From UBA1424 sp041654095 (GTDB taxonomy: Bacteria; Bacillota_I; Bacilli_A; RFN20; CAG-826), in contig JBAZED010000007.1 in assembly GCA_041654095.1 (NCBI GenBank), positions 1-64,000 of the forward strand: DNA of 64,000 bases, in the 5' to 3' direction. The position numbers and the translations under genes were made by a program. Positions 17,730-26,370 of the stretch are shown here, piece by piece. The notes under the pieces were generated by a model that did not search any database, had not been told where the DNA came from, and saw only the letters and a list, made by a program, of their open reading frames with translations. The first letter of the stretch is position 1, and every line of letters begins with the position of its first letter.

Positions 17730-18069
17730 TTTTCTCTCAATTCTCTTTTGGGTAGATTTGGTGAATATGAATTGTTTGTATGTATCTATATTATAAAGCA
17801 ATTTAATTATAAGCCATAAATTTGCTCATGTGAGGTAGCCAAAACACATGCTGATTTTTGAAATTGTCTGATAGGATGGCGATAATATTTTCCGTATTTG
17901 GCTATCCAAAAAGTGTGCTTGAGCGCTTTTTGCATTAACCGCTTGATGTTCAGTGGTTTGATATTTTGCAGACCCCGCCTTAATGTCGTATGGAATAATG
18001 AATTATTCATTGATATAGATCTATCACGAACATAGAATGAAATAAGAAGGCTTTTTCGTTAATAGAAAA
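17730..18069. other. Intergenic region between divergent genes
   Basis: This AT-rich stretch of about 340 bp lies between the EAL-protein gene (minus) and a membrane-anchored protein gene (plus). A 67-codon minus-strand frame (17807-18010) has no recognisable domain or ribosome site. I see no convincing RNA or repeat here; it probably carries the two promoters. Confidence 0.4.
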
Positions 18070-19425
18070 ATGGCGAGCATTAAAAAATTTCGGGATAACG
18101 AAAAACGACAGCAGTTGATCACTAAGCTTTTGGCGTCTTTTGCCGTCGCGGCCGTCGTAGTCGTCACCGTCGTCATCGCCAATCAAGAGCCGGTGACCGC
18201 CGAATTTCTAAACGTCGCCGTCCTCGAAAACGAAATCATTTATCGCGTTGATGTTCAAGATCCCGATAATCGCATCGCCGGAGACACGCTTCAGCTCGAA
18301 GTCAGCGGTAGCACCGAAAGGTATTATGAGCCGCTCGCGGTGGGCAAGAGCGCGGGCTCGCAAATCGTCTTTGGAAGTTCAGACAACTACACTCTCAATA
18401 TCTCCGCAGACCTCGGTTTTGGTCGCGAAATTTTGAATTCGAAAAGCGTTCCGCTGACCAGAGCTCTCGCCGGAGCAATTCTCGATGTCCGCCTCGATCC
18501 GGAAACAAGCCAAAGCCTAGAATCGGAAACCCTGACTTACTTAGTCGACACCAAATATTACGATCCGGAAGCAAAAGTGGAAAGCGCCCTCTTGGAATAT
18601 GCTTATGTCTCTGAAGAAGAGTATCCCCAACCGCAAAAATATGACCCTGACGACCTTCAATATGAATCGATAATCATTGATAACCTAACCGCGACGACCA
18701 TCCTTCCCAACATATCAAATTACAATGTCACTATTTATCTTCGCTTGGTGGTTTATCTTTTTGGCGAAACGACAGGGACAATCCTCGATGAATGGGAATT
18801 TGCCACTCCCTTCCGCTTCTTTGGCTCGCTTTATGTGGATGATGTCGGAATGGATTATGCGCTCATTTCCGTGTTTGTTGATAATCCGCGCGATATCGCC
18901 ATAGAACTGTGGGTCGATGTTTATTCCCAAGCGAATTTGCTGACTTCTATACCGGTTATCTTTGATGGGGCGAGCAGCCAATCTGAAGGCGTGCCGGTTC
19001 GCGTCGACGATTTGCTGACCAACACCCCGTATTCCGCGTCCCTGCGAACTCGTTACGTCAATCCGGACACGAACGAAGAAGAAAACATCACGACTGAACC
19101 GGTCGAATTTGCGACTTCCCAAATGTATCAATGGGAACTAACTTCATTTATCGATAATGGCACATCCTACGACATTGTCGTAACGACAAACGATCCCTTT
19201 CACATCATTCAATCCGTGTCGTGCTATATCATCGGCTTAGATGAAAATGGAAATACTGTAAATTGGTACTTCTACACTTTGATGGCGGAAGTCGCTGAGC
19301 AAATGGTGATATATAGCGGCACGATCAGCAAACCAGGCGAACAATATTACGAACTTACTCTTTTATTGAGCAAATCCGTGAATCAAGCATATTACGAGGA
19401 GATAATTTACACACTTAGTGTGTAG
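18070..19425 (+). CDS. Membrane-anchored extracytoplasmic protein of unknown function
   Basis: A 451-aa protein with a short basic cytoplasmic N-terminus, one helix (KLLASFAVAAVVVVTVVIA) and a large outside part that looks all-beta and may hold three or four Ig/fibronectin-like repeats (a TPFRFFGSLYVDDVGMDYA-type strand pattern recurs). No catalytic motif is visible. It ends 26 bp before the MscS gene, so the two may be cotranscribed. I do not recognise the family. Confidence 0.65.
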   Translation: MASIKKFRDNEKRQQLITKLLASFAVAAVVVVTVVIANQEPVTAEFLNVAVLENEIIYRVDVQDPDNRIAGDTLQLEVSGSTERYYEPLAVGKSAGSQIVFGSSDNYTLNISADLGFGREILNSKSVPLTRALAGAILDVRLDPETSQSLESETLTYLVDTKYYDPEAKVESALLEYAYVSEEEYPQPQKYDPDDLQYESIIIDNLTATTILPNISNYNVTIYLRLVVYLFGETTGTILDEWEFATPFRFFGSLYVDDVGMDYALISVFVDNPRDIAIELWVDVYSQANLLTSIPVIFDGASSQSEGVPVRVDDLLTNTPYSASLRTRYVNPDTNEEENITTEPVEFATSQMYQWELTSFIDNGTSYDIVVTTNDPFHIIQSVSCYIIGLDENGNTVNWYFYTLMAEVAEQMVIYSGTISKPGEQYYELTLLLSKSVNQAYYEEIIYTLSV

Positions 19426-19451
19426 TTATATTTTTTCAAGAGGTGAAAATT

Positions 19452-20432
19452 ATGGAAAAAGAGAGAAAAGTCGAGAAGAAAAAGTTGAGGAAGGGCATGA
19501 TACAAATGATCATCGTCTTGTCGGTGATTGGCGCGGTCATCATCTTCGCCATCATCTTCGGGGTCGTTCCGGTCCTTGCGGTGACCCCATTTGGCGTTTT
19601 CGTCAATAATACGGTTGGCAAATTCTTCAACGTCGCCAACTTGTTTTTGAACAATGGCTTGGCGCTAATTGAGACGCTCGTCATCATCTTCTTTGTGTGG
19701 GCGTTAAATGAAATTGTCAAATATGTCGCTGCCTTGCTCATCAATAAATTTAGGGCCAAATCGACTTTGTGGATCATCGTCCGCAGCATTATTAAGTACG
19801 GAAGCGTCATCGCCGGCGTGTTTCTCGTCTTGAGCGCATGGGGAGTGCAAACCCCGACCCTCCTCGCCGGTGCCGGAATACTAGGCTTAGCGCTCAGCTT
19901 TGGAGCTCAGAGCCTGATCGAAGATGTGATTGCCGGTTTGTTCATCATCTTTGAAAAGCAATTCCAAGTCGGCGACATCATCCAAGCTCACGGCTTTCGT
20001 GGCAAAGTCACCGAGATTGGCGTTCGGACTACCACTCTCATCGATGTCAACGGCGATGTCTTGATCATCAATAACTCAGATTTGCGACAGACGATTAATA
20101 CTTCTGCGAATCTCTCGCCGGCCATCTGCGATATCGGCATCGCATATGATGAAGACATCCAACGCGTTGAGAAGATAATTTTAAATAACATCGATGACTT
20201 GAAAGTCCGAATTCCCGATATCGTTGAAGGCCCTTTCTACCGGGGCGTTCAGTCCCTCTCTGATTCGTCGGTCGTCATTCGCATGTACGCCCGGACGGAT
20301 GAACTCAAAAAATATCAGGTTACGCGTGATTTAAACAAAGAGATGAAACTACTTTTTGACCGCAATAATATTCGAATTCCTTTCAACCAAATCGTCGTAC
20401 ATTACGAAGATGGCAAAGAAGAAAAGCACTAA
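19452..20432 (+). CDS. mscS: Small-conductance mechanosensitive channel MscS
   Basis: A 326-aa channel that opens under membrane tension to release solutes after hypo-osmotic shock. Three transmembrane helices are predicted; the third is the Gly/Ala-rich pore helix AGAGILGLALSFGAQSLIED, followed by the beta-domain start FQVGDII and the cytoplasmic vestibule. The start is ATG 19452, with AGAGGTG about 7 nt upstream. It follows the anchored protein gene closely and is closed by a strong terminator. Confidence 0.93.
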   Translation: MEKERKVEKKKLRKGMIQMIIVLSVIGAVIIFAIIFGVVPVLAVTPFGVFVNNTVGKFFNVANLFLNNGLALIETLVIIFFVWALNEIVKYVAALLINKFRAKSTLWIIVRSIIKYGSVIAGVFLVLSAWGVQTPTLLAGAGILGLALSFGAQSLIEDVIAGLFIIFEKQFQVGDIIQAHGFRGKVTEIGVRTTTLIDVNGDVLIINNSDLRQTINTSANLSPAICDIGIAYDEDIQRVEKIILNNIDDLKVRIPDIVEGPFYRGVQSLSDSSVVIRMYARTDELKKYQVTRDLNKEMKLLFDRNNIRIPFNQIVVHYEDGKEEKH

Positions 20433-20451
20433 TCTCTTTAACCTTTTTCCT

Positions 20452-20478
20452 AGCCCCGCCCTGGCGGGGCTTTCTTTT
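20452..20478 (+). terminator. Rho-independent terminator
   Basis: AGCCCCGCC-CT-GGCGGGGCT is followed by TTCTTTTT. A strong GC hairpin just after the mscS stop. Confidence 0.92.
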
Positions 20479-20670
20479 TGTTCAATAGTTTTATTGATGC
20501 AGCGCTGATACTTTTTGAACAATAATGAGCAAAACGACTTTCATCACGAAGCGTTGACGTCATGAGAGCCATCTATCGATTATTCGTCATGCTCATGATG
20601 ATTTATGCAGCATATGCTCCGGTCGACATTGATATGACCATTGCGGTTATCGCATCGCAGTACCCTCGAG

Positions 20671-20699
20671 TTGTCACTTTGCGGTTGCACCCCTATAAT
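20671..20699 (+). promoter_or_regulatory. Sigma-A-type promoter
   Basis: TTGTCA, a 17-nt spacer and a perfect TATAAT. It is placed 24 nt upstream of the start codon of the small membrane protein gene, with AGAGG between. Confidence 0.85.
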
Positions 20700-20722
20700 A
20701 GAAAAAGAAAGAGGTTCTCCTT

Positions 20723-21043
20723 ATGAAAAAAATGACAGCATATTGGATTTTTGGAGCTATATATCTCGGCACGGTCCTCATTGGATTAATCGTCTTAATG
20801 CCGGCAATCATCACGGCGGCGATGAACGGCGGAACCAGCGCGTTAGTGGCCGTCATCAGCGGTGCGATGGCGTGGGTTGTCGTCATTTCGCTGCTCGGCG
20901 TGGCGCAACTTGTCTTATCGATTGTCCACTTGGTCACTTATTACAAACATGATTTTGCTGATCAGTCCAAAGTTGGACACGCCTTGTATCAGTTCTTTTT
21001 CGGCTTTGGCATAATTGGTCTCATCATCGTATTAGTCATTTAG
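20723..21043 (+). CDS. Small membrane protein with three helices
   Basis: A 106-aa protein with helices at about residues 7-33, 40-68 and 85-105 and only short loops. AGAGG lies 8 nt before the ATG, and a near-consensus promoter stands immediately upstream, so this is a real, probably monocistronic gene. No family is recognised and no functional residues stand out. Confidence 0.7.
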   Translation: MKKMTAYWIFGAIYLGTVLIGLIVLMPAIITAAMNGGTSALVAVISGAMAWVVVISLLGVAQLVLSIVHLVTYYKHDFADQSKVGHALYQFFFGFGIIGLIIVLVI

Positions 21044-21055
21044 CCGTTATTAATA

Positions 21056-21099
21056 AAGCCAACGAAGGGTCCGTCCTTGATGGCTGCTGGTTTTTTATT
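21056..21099 (+). terminator. Probable terminator
   Basis: AGCCA/TGGCT with an inner AAGG/CCTT stem is followed 5 nt later by TTTTTTATTTTT. It lies downstream of the small membrane protein gene. Confidence 0.5.
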
Positions 21100-21167
21100 T
21101 TTGCTCATAGACGTTATTGAGTCTCTGAATAGTAGCGGTCTCTTTTGGTCTGAGATAAGCCATTCAG

Positions 21168-21196
21168 TTGTTATAGGCGCAACTCGCAAGTATAAT
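21168..21196 (+). promoter_or_regulatory. Sigma-A-type promoter of the flavodiiron gene
   Basis: TTGTTA, a 17-nt spacer and TATAAT. The transcript would begin near 21203, giving a leader of about 24 nt with GAGGAG before the ATG at 21227. Confidence 0.85.
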
Positions 21197-21226
21197 TTTC
21201 TTGGTTGTAATCGAGGAGTGTTTAAA

Positions 21227-22429
21227 ATGCATAACGCAAGGAAAATTATTGATGACGTCTTCTATGTCGGCGTCAATGATCGGCGCATCAGCAGGTTTGA
21301 AAATATCCATACCGTACCGCGGGGAATGGCCTATAACTCATTCGTCATTTTGGACGAAAAAACGGTCCTTCTCGACACCGTTGATCAAGCCGGTGGCCAG
21401 CAATTCTTAGAAAATGTCAAACGCGTTCTCGGTAGTCGGCCTTTAGACTATATGATTATTAATCATATGGAACCCGACCACTGCGCGCTTATTCGCAATG
21501 TTGTCGACCGCTATCCCGGAGTAATTATAGTCGGTAATAAAACCACCTTTACCCTCCTCCACCAATTTTATGAAATCGAACTCGGCGATCGTTTTATCGA
21601 AGTCGAGGAGAACGACGCGCTGAATATCGGAAAACGCAAGCTAAAATTCTTCATGGCCCCGATGGTTCACTGGCCGGAAGTCATGGTCACATATGAAGAG
21701 GCATCCGGCCTTCTTTTCACCGCTGACGCGTTTGGTACTTTTGGAGCTCTGGAAGGAAATCTGTTCGCGGATGAAGTAGATTTCGAAAATGAATGGTTGG
21801 GAGAAGCGAGGCGCTATTACGCGAACATCATCGGCAAATACGGAACGCAAACGCTGTCGTTATTAAACAAAATTGATAATCTCGATGTGAAGTACTTGCT
21901 GCCTCTCCACGGACCCCTGTGGCGAAAAGACATCGCTTGGTATCTTGAAAAATATCGGCTGTGGGCATCATACCGACCTGAAGAAAAAGGCGTGGTCATC
22001 GCCGTCGGTTCCATATATGGAAACACCGTGGAAGCCGCGGATATTCTAGCCGGCTATCTCGCTGAAGAAGGCGTTAAGAATATTCGCGTTCATGAAGTTG
22101 CGTCTACCAATCCATCGTTCATCATCAGCGATATCTTTCGCTACTCGCATCTTGTCCTAGCGTCGGCGACCTATAATTTTCGCATCTTCCCGCCGATGGA
22201 AACGCTCCTCAGCGACATCGTGGCTTTGAATGTTCGAAACAAGACAATCGCCATCATCGAAAATGGTTCTTGGGCCCCATCCGCCGATAATCTTATTCGC
22301 CTGCAAGTCGCCAAACTAAAGAATATTGACATAGTCAATACCGAAAAATTTACGATAAAGTCCTCGCTGAAAGATCATCAGCTCAAAGCATTGCGCGACC
22401 TCGCGAAAGCAATTGCCGCAACTCTTTAA
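21227..22429 (+). CDS. fprA: Flavodiiron protein (FprA-type O2/NO reductase)
   Basis: A 400-aa A-type flavoprotein that reduces O2 to water (or NO to N2O) to protect anaerobes. The N-terminal beta-lactamase-like domain has diiron ligands H80, E82, D84 and H85 in NHMEPDHC, further ligands in the MVHWPE and TADAFG segments, and the last His in LPLHGPLWR. The C-terminal flavodoxin domain binds FMN (SIYGNTVEAAD loop, about residues 260-400). No fused rubredoxin or reductase domain is present, so an external rubredoxin is needed. Frame extension upstream of the ATG is ruled out by the promoter and GAGGAG. Own promoter. Confidence 0.93.
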   Translation: MHNARKIIDDVFYVGVNDRRISRFENIHTVPRGMAYNSFVILDEKTVLLDTVDQAGGQQFLENVKRVLGSRPLDYMIINHMEPDHCALIRNVVDRYPGVIIVGNKTTFTLLHQFYEIELGDRFIEVEENDALNIGKRKLKFFMAPMVHWPEVMVTYEEASGLLFTADAFGTFGALEGNLFADEVDFENEWLGEARRYYANIIGKYGTQTLSLLNKIDNLDVKYLLPLHGPLWRKDIAWYLEKYRLWASYRPEEKGVVIAVGSIYGNTVEAADILAGYLAEEGVKNIRVHEVASTNPSFIISDIFRYSHLVLASATYNFRIFPPMETLLSDIVALNVRNKTIAIIENGSWAPSADNLIRLQVAKLKNIDIVNTEKFTIKSSLKDHQLKALRDLAKAIAATL

Positions 22430-22481
22430 TTATTTATTGATTCCATCGCGATATAATACCGGTATACGAGGAAAAGGCAAA

Positions 22482-22841
22482 ATGGATGATTTTATCATTT
22501 CGACAACACACATCTTGGATGGATATGAAGTAATCGAATATATTGATGTTTTATTCGAAGAGAGCATCTTCGGCGTCAGCTTATCGACCGGGCTCAGAGG
22601 TTTCGGCGACATGTTCAAAGGATGGACCGGCGAGAGATTCGATGCGATTTCCAATCGCATCGAAGAAGTGAAAACGCACGTCAAGTCCGAGTTGGTCAAA
22701 AAAGCCAAACAAGCAGGGGCCAATGCCCTGATTGGCGTCGACATCGAAACGACGCGCAATCTCAATGATGGCACGATCGGAATTTCGATCTCCGGAACCG
22801 CCGTCAGAATTATTAAAGTAGCTAAAGTCACTGCTCGTTAA
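22482..22841 (+). CDS. YbjQ/UPF0145 family protein
   Basis: A 119-aa protein of the YbjQ (DUF74) family, whose members form ring-shaped pentamers of unknown function. The family pattern is seen in the STTHILDGYEVIEYIDVL start, the central helix EVKTHVKSELVKKAKQAGANALIGVDIET, and the GIGISISGTAVRI-like end. The start ATG is preceded by AGGAAAAGG, and a TATAAT lies at 22452-22457. Monocistronic, with a strong terminator downstream. Confidence 0.85.
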   Translation: MDDFIISTTHILDGYEVIEYIDVLFEESIFGVSLSTGLRGFGDMFKGWTGERFDAISNRIEEVKTHVKSELVKKAKQAGANALIGVDIETTRNLNDGTIGISISGTAVRIIKVAKVTAR

Positions 22842-22852
22842 TTGTTAAATAG

Positions 22853-22882
22853 AAAAAGCACGGAATGAAAACCGTGCTTTTT
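22853..22882. terminator. Bidirectional terminator
   Basis: AAAAAGCACGG and CCGTGCTTTTT form an 11-bp stem with an 8-nt loop between the convergent ybjQ-like and aldolase genes. Confidence 0.92.
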
Positions 22883-22898
22883 GTTGAAGTCCGCCCCT

Positions 22899-23840
22899 TT
22901 AGTCGTTGGCGTGACCAGCCGAACCGAAGACATCGATCATCTTATCGGCCACGAGAGAAATAACGGCATCAAGGCCGGCGTTGATAAAGAAACGAGTATC
23001 GAATTCCTCGGGCTTTTCATAGAGAGCCTTGCGGAGCCCGCCGACATAAGCGACGCGGATGTCCGTGCCGACATTTATTTTGCATATCGCGCGGCGGGAT
23101 GCTTCACGAAGCATCTCTTCCGGAATTCCGATGGCTTCTTCAATCTTACCACCGTATTTATTCAATATATCGAGGTTGACCTTCGGAATGCTGGAAGCGC
23201 CGTGGAGGACGAGCGGGAAGCCGGGCAATTTCGCTTCGATCTCTTCGAGGATATCAAATCTCAATTGAGGTTTTTGACCGGGTTTGAATTTAAACGCGCC
23301 GTGGGCCGTGCCGATGGCAATCGCTAGACTATCAATACCCGTGCGATTGACGAATTCGACGACATCATCGGGATGGGTGAAGTGGCCGTATTTGTCATCG
23401 ACATTGATATCTTCTTCAATGCCGGCGATGGCTCCGAGTTCACTTTCGACTGAGACGCCTTTGGCGTGTGCGTAGTCCGCGACTTCTTTTGTCAGTCTGA
23501 CATTGGTATCAAAATCGTTGGCGGATGCATCGATCATCACGCTTGAAAAGCCAATATCGACGCATTCCTTGCACAATTCGACGCTTTTGCCGTGATCGAG
23601 GTGCAAGACGACCGGAACGGTAATGCTTTTTAAGGCATCGTCGATCGTATTTTTAATAAAATCTTTGCCGATGAAGTTCAACGCTCCGCTCGAGATGGCG
23701 ATGATGACCGGCGATTTGGTTTTCTCGGCGGCTTTCAAGACAGCTTTGAGCAGATCGACATTGTCGACATTAAAGGCTCCTATTGCATACTTCCCTCTGT
23801 AGGCTTTTGCGAATAACTCCCGAGACGTGACTAATGGCAT
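22899..23840 (-). CDS. fba: Class II fructose-1,6-bisphosphate aldolase
   Basis: A 313-aa zinc aldolase splitting fructose-1,6-bisphosphate to glyceraldehyde-3-phosphate and dihydroxyacetone phosphate. It shows the catalytic Asp and zinc His in LHLDHGKS, the ESELGAIAGIEED region, the GTAHGAFK zinc His, LHGASSIP and the phosphate-binding KINVGTDIR. It sits 44 bp after a second, clearly related aldolase gene on the same strand, and both appear catalytically intact. One of them could instead act on tagatose- or ketose-bisphosphate. Confidence 0.93.
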   Translation of the reverse strand: MPLVTSRELFAKAYRGKYAIGAFNVDNVDLLKAVLKAAEKTKSPVIIAISSGALNFIGKDFIKNTIDDALKSITVPVVLHLDHGKSVELCKECVDIGFSSVMIDASANDFDTNVRLTKEVADYAHAKGVSVESELGAIAGIEEDINVDDKYGHFTHPDDVVEFVNRTGIDSLAIAIGTAHGAFKFKPGQKPQLRFDILEEIEAKLPGFPLVLHGASSIPKVNLDILNKYGGKIEEAIGIPEEMLREASRRAICKINVGTDIRVAYVGGLRKALYEKPEEFDTRFFINAGLDAVISLVADKMIDVFGSAGHAND

Positions 23841-23884
23841 ATTTTGTTCCTCCCCTTGCTCTGTGGCATGTATGAGATTAGTAT

Positions 23885-24817
23885 TTATACACGATTGGCG
23901 CTCATGAAGACATGGGCCAATTTGTGCGCGACGATGGTTTTGGCGGCTTCTTGAGCCGGCCCTAAAAAATAACGTGGTTCAAAGTGATTTGGATATTCAG
24001 CAAGAGCTTTTCTGAGCCCGCTGACGTAAGCCATGCGAAAATCGGTTCCGATGTTGATTTTGCAGACATTTATGGCTGCGGCTTTGATGAGTAAATCCTC
24101 CGGAACACCGATTGCATCCTCAATACTCCCGCCGTAATTGTTAAAATCGTCGACGAGATTTTGCGGGACGCTGCTAGCGCCGTGAAGGACGAGCGGAAAA
24201 CCGGGTAAACGCCGTTTGATTTCTTCGAGGATATCAAAGCGGAGCGTCGGTGTTTCGCCGTGTGAAAATTTTTGCATTCCATGGACGGTGCCGACGGAAA
24301 CGGCCAAACTATCGATTCTGGTTTCTCTGACGAAACGGACAACTTCATCGACATCGGTGTAGCGGTGGGCAGCAATTCCTTTTTCTGCTTCTTCCGCTCC
24401 GGAAAGAGCTCCTAGTTCGCCTTCGACACTGACGCCGCGAGCGTGAGCGTACTCGCAAACTTCTTTGGTGATTCGGATATTTTCAGCAAGCGAAGACGAG
24501 GAAGCGTCAATCATGACGCTTGTAAAACCTTCATCGATACAGTCCTTACATATTTGGAAGTTCTTGCCGTGGTCGAGGTGAATGGCGAAAGGAATCGTGA
24601 GATCTTTTGAAGCCACCTTTAATAATACTTTAATATTGCCCGGGTGCATGAACTCACGCGACCCTTTTGAGAAGGCGATCATCACGGGCGAGCGCGCTTC
24701 TTCCGCGGCCGCCAAAACGGCTTGGGCCATGGCGAGGCTATCGACGTTAAAGCAGCCGATGGCGTATCCTTCTTGATAGGCTCTAGCAAATAATTTGTTG
24801 GTGTTGACGAGGGGCAT
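23885..24817 (-). CDS. Class II aldolase, tandem paralogue of fba
   Basis: A 310-aa protein with the same motifs as its neighbour: HLDHGKN, EGELGALSGAEE, GTVHGMQK, LHGASSVP and KINIGTDFR. It is first in the pair. Differences lie mainly in the loop after the EGELG motif (AEKGIAAHRYTD against EDINVDDKYGHFT), which contributes to the active site, so substrate preference may differ (fructose against tagatose or related ketose bisphosphate). The palindrome AAAGGGACCCTTT lies just upstream (24829-24841). Confidence 0.9.
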   Translation of the reverse strand: MPLVNTNKLFARAYQEGYAIGCFNVDSLAMAQAVLAAAEEARSPVMIAFSKGSREFMHPGNIKVLLKVASKDLTIPFAIHLDHGKNFQICKDCIDEGFTSVMIDASSSSLAENIRITKEVCEYAHARGVSVEGELGALSGAEEAEKGIAAHRYTDVDEVVRFVRETRIDSLAVSVGTVHGMQKFSHGETPTLRFDILEEIKRRLPGFPLVLHGASSVPQNLVDDFNNYGGSIEDAIGVPEDLLIKAAAINVCKINIGTDFRMAYVSGLRKALAEYPNHFEPRYFLGPAQEAAKTIVAHKLAHVFMSANRV

Positions 24818-24927
24818 AATGATTTCCGAAAGGGACCCTTTGAAGGTGTCCTAATAATACAATATCACTAAAAAAAACGGAACGAAATGAAAATAATATT
24901 AATTTTAAAACTAATTAAATAAAAATA

Positions 24928-24956
24928 TTGTTTATAAAAAATCATCATGATAAAAT
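24928..24956 (+). promoter_or_regulatory. Promoter of the ABC importer operon
   Basis: TTGTTT, a 17-nt spacer and TAAAAT. It is followed about 20 nt later by CTAGGAGGATC, the ribosome site of the binding-protein gene. Confidence 0.7.
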
Positions 24957-24990
24957 ATTTTCAGAAAGATTCTAGGAGGATCAAAAAAAC

Positions 24991-26274
24991 ATGAAGAAAG
25001 CATTTATAATTCTATGCGCTTCACTTTTCGTCACGTCTTCAGTTGTCTTGACGAGCTGCGACCCTGCGACCGATGACGGTTCAACCGCCGCGATTGTGGA
25101 AAAAGCCAGCAAAATGACACTTGAAGAATTAGAGGCTGCATCCAAAACTGAGATGGAAGCTTCTACTTCTACATTCAAAGTCGTCGGTTTGACATCAACG
25201 CTCGCCAAAGCCTTGACTAAATTCTGCGACACTTACGATTGGATGGAATACGATGTCAACACCTTTGTCAACAACAGCTACAAAGACTATGCGTTGCTAA
25301 CCGCTCTTGAACAAGCCGATGATTCGTATTTCGCGGACTTTGCATTAGTTCAAGACGCTCGTAGCCTGGCCGACTATCTCGAGGCCGGAATTACTATCAA
25401 CTACATCCCGAGCGACTACGAAACTCTCAACTTACCAGAAGAAAATACCTACCCATTAAAAGGTCTTTATTTCAATAAAATTTTCTTCTCAAATGAGAGA
25501 TTAGGTGTCAACCTCAATAACATTTGGCAGTTAGCGGGTAGTGCCACTGATGCGAATCACTTGGACAACCTCTCCTTCCAAACCCCGATTACCGAACAAA
25601 TCAACATGTCGTTCATTCTCAGTCTTTACGACGAGGCGAACCAAGCAAGACTAGAAACCGCTTATCAGAATTATTACGGAACGGCCTGGGCCGCGAGTGA
25701 TGATTACTCCTCATGCGGCGAACAATTCGTTCACGAATTCGTCGCCAATATTTCGAAATGGCACTCCAGCGATGGCACAGCCATGAAGAAAACCCAATAC
25801 GAAGAAACCGCCCAAGAAGGCGTCGATCCCTTCATCTATTATGGCGCGTTTGCCAAGATGAAAGACGCAGCGGGACAAACCTATGGTGAAGAGACTGCGA
25901 TGGTCACCGTCGACTGGGATAAGACAATTGATGGTTTCAATGGTTTTATGTACGCGATGTACAGCCAGATCATCAAAAACGCCGAACATCCTTACACCGC
26001 CTGCTTATATGCTCGTTTCCTCTTAACGCCTGAATGCTATCAAGCTATGTGCTACAATTCCAGCACTCCGAATAGCTTAGGCGATGCCGCCAATATGTAC
26101 GGCTATTATTACCCATGCACTTCAACGACCGTTGGCATCAATGACAACGATTGGACAAAAGCGCAATGGATCGAAAAATCAATCAATGAAGATTTCGATT
26201 ATCTCAGCACTGTTAAAGGCGCTCGCATTAACGAAATCCTCGCCCTCGTCTCCAGCAACACCAAAGCATCCTAA
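24991..26274 (+). CDS. ABC importer substrate-binding lipoprotein (iron/polyamine type)
   Basis: A 427-aa lipoprotein with lipobox LTSC (Cys23). The mature part has the periplasmic-binding-protein type II look (TFKVVGLTSTLAKAL, then a FADFALVQDARSLADYL segment). It is followed by a fused permease and an ATPase of the Fbp/Pot group, so it should deliver ligand to them. Many residues are aromatic or acidic; the ligand (ferric complex, polyamine, phosphonate or other) cannot be fixed from sequence. It is separated from the permease by a stable hairpin. Confidence 0.8.
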   Translation: MKKAFIILCASLFVTSSVVLTSCDPATDDGSTAAIVEKASKMTLEELEAASKTEMEASTSTFKVVGLTSTLAKALTKFCDTYDWMEYDVNTFVNNSYKDYALLTALEQADDSYFADFALVQDARSLADYLEAGITINYIPSDYETLNLPEENTYPLKGLYFNKIFFSNERLGVNLNNIWQLAGSATDANHLDNLSFQTPITEQINMSFILSLYDEANQARLETAYQNYYGTAWAASDDYSSCGEQFVHEFVANISKWHSSDGTAMKKTQYEETAQEGVDPFIYYGAFAKMKDAAGQTYGEETAMVTVDWDKTIDGFNGFMYAMYSQIIKNAEHPYTACLYARFLLTPECYQAMCYNSSTPNSLGDAANMYGYYYPCTSTTVGINDNDWTKAQWIEKSINEDFDYLSTVKGARINEILALVSSNTKAS

Positions 26275-26310
26275 TTATCGCAATTGATAATCTAGCCGTT
26301 CTTTGAAAAA

Positions 26311-26346
26311 AACGGGAGAAATCCTTTGGTCCGGGTTTCTCCCGTT
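26311..26346 (+). promoter_or_regulatory. Intercistronic hairpin
   Basis: AACGGGAGAAA and TTTCTCCCGTT form an 11-bp stem with a 14-nt loop between the binding protein and permease genes. There is no proper T-run (GATAATATAT follows), so it may protect the upstream message or act as a partial terminator, giving more binding protein than transporter. Confidence 0.65.
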
Positions 26347-26370
26347 GATAATATATAGGTGGAAAAAGTA

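Noticed and set aside
17807..18010. 67-codon frame on the minus strand
   Set aside because: No ribosome site, no domain, and it occupies the promoter region between divergent genes.
20562..20726. 54-codon frame ending in ATGA at the start of the small membrane protein gene
   Set aside because: It has no ribosome site, and a near-consensus promoter (20671-20699) for the next gene lies inside it, so the overlap is probably chance.
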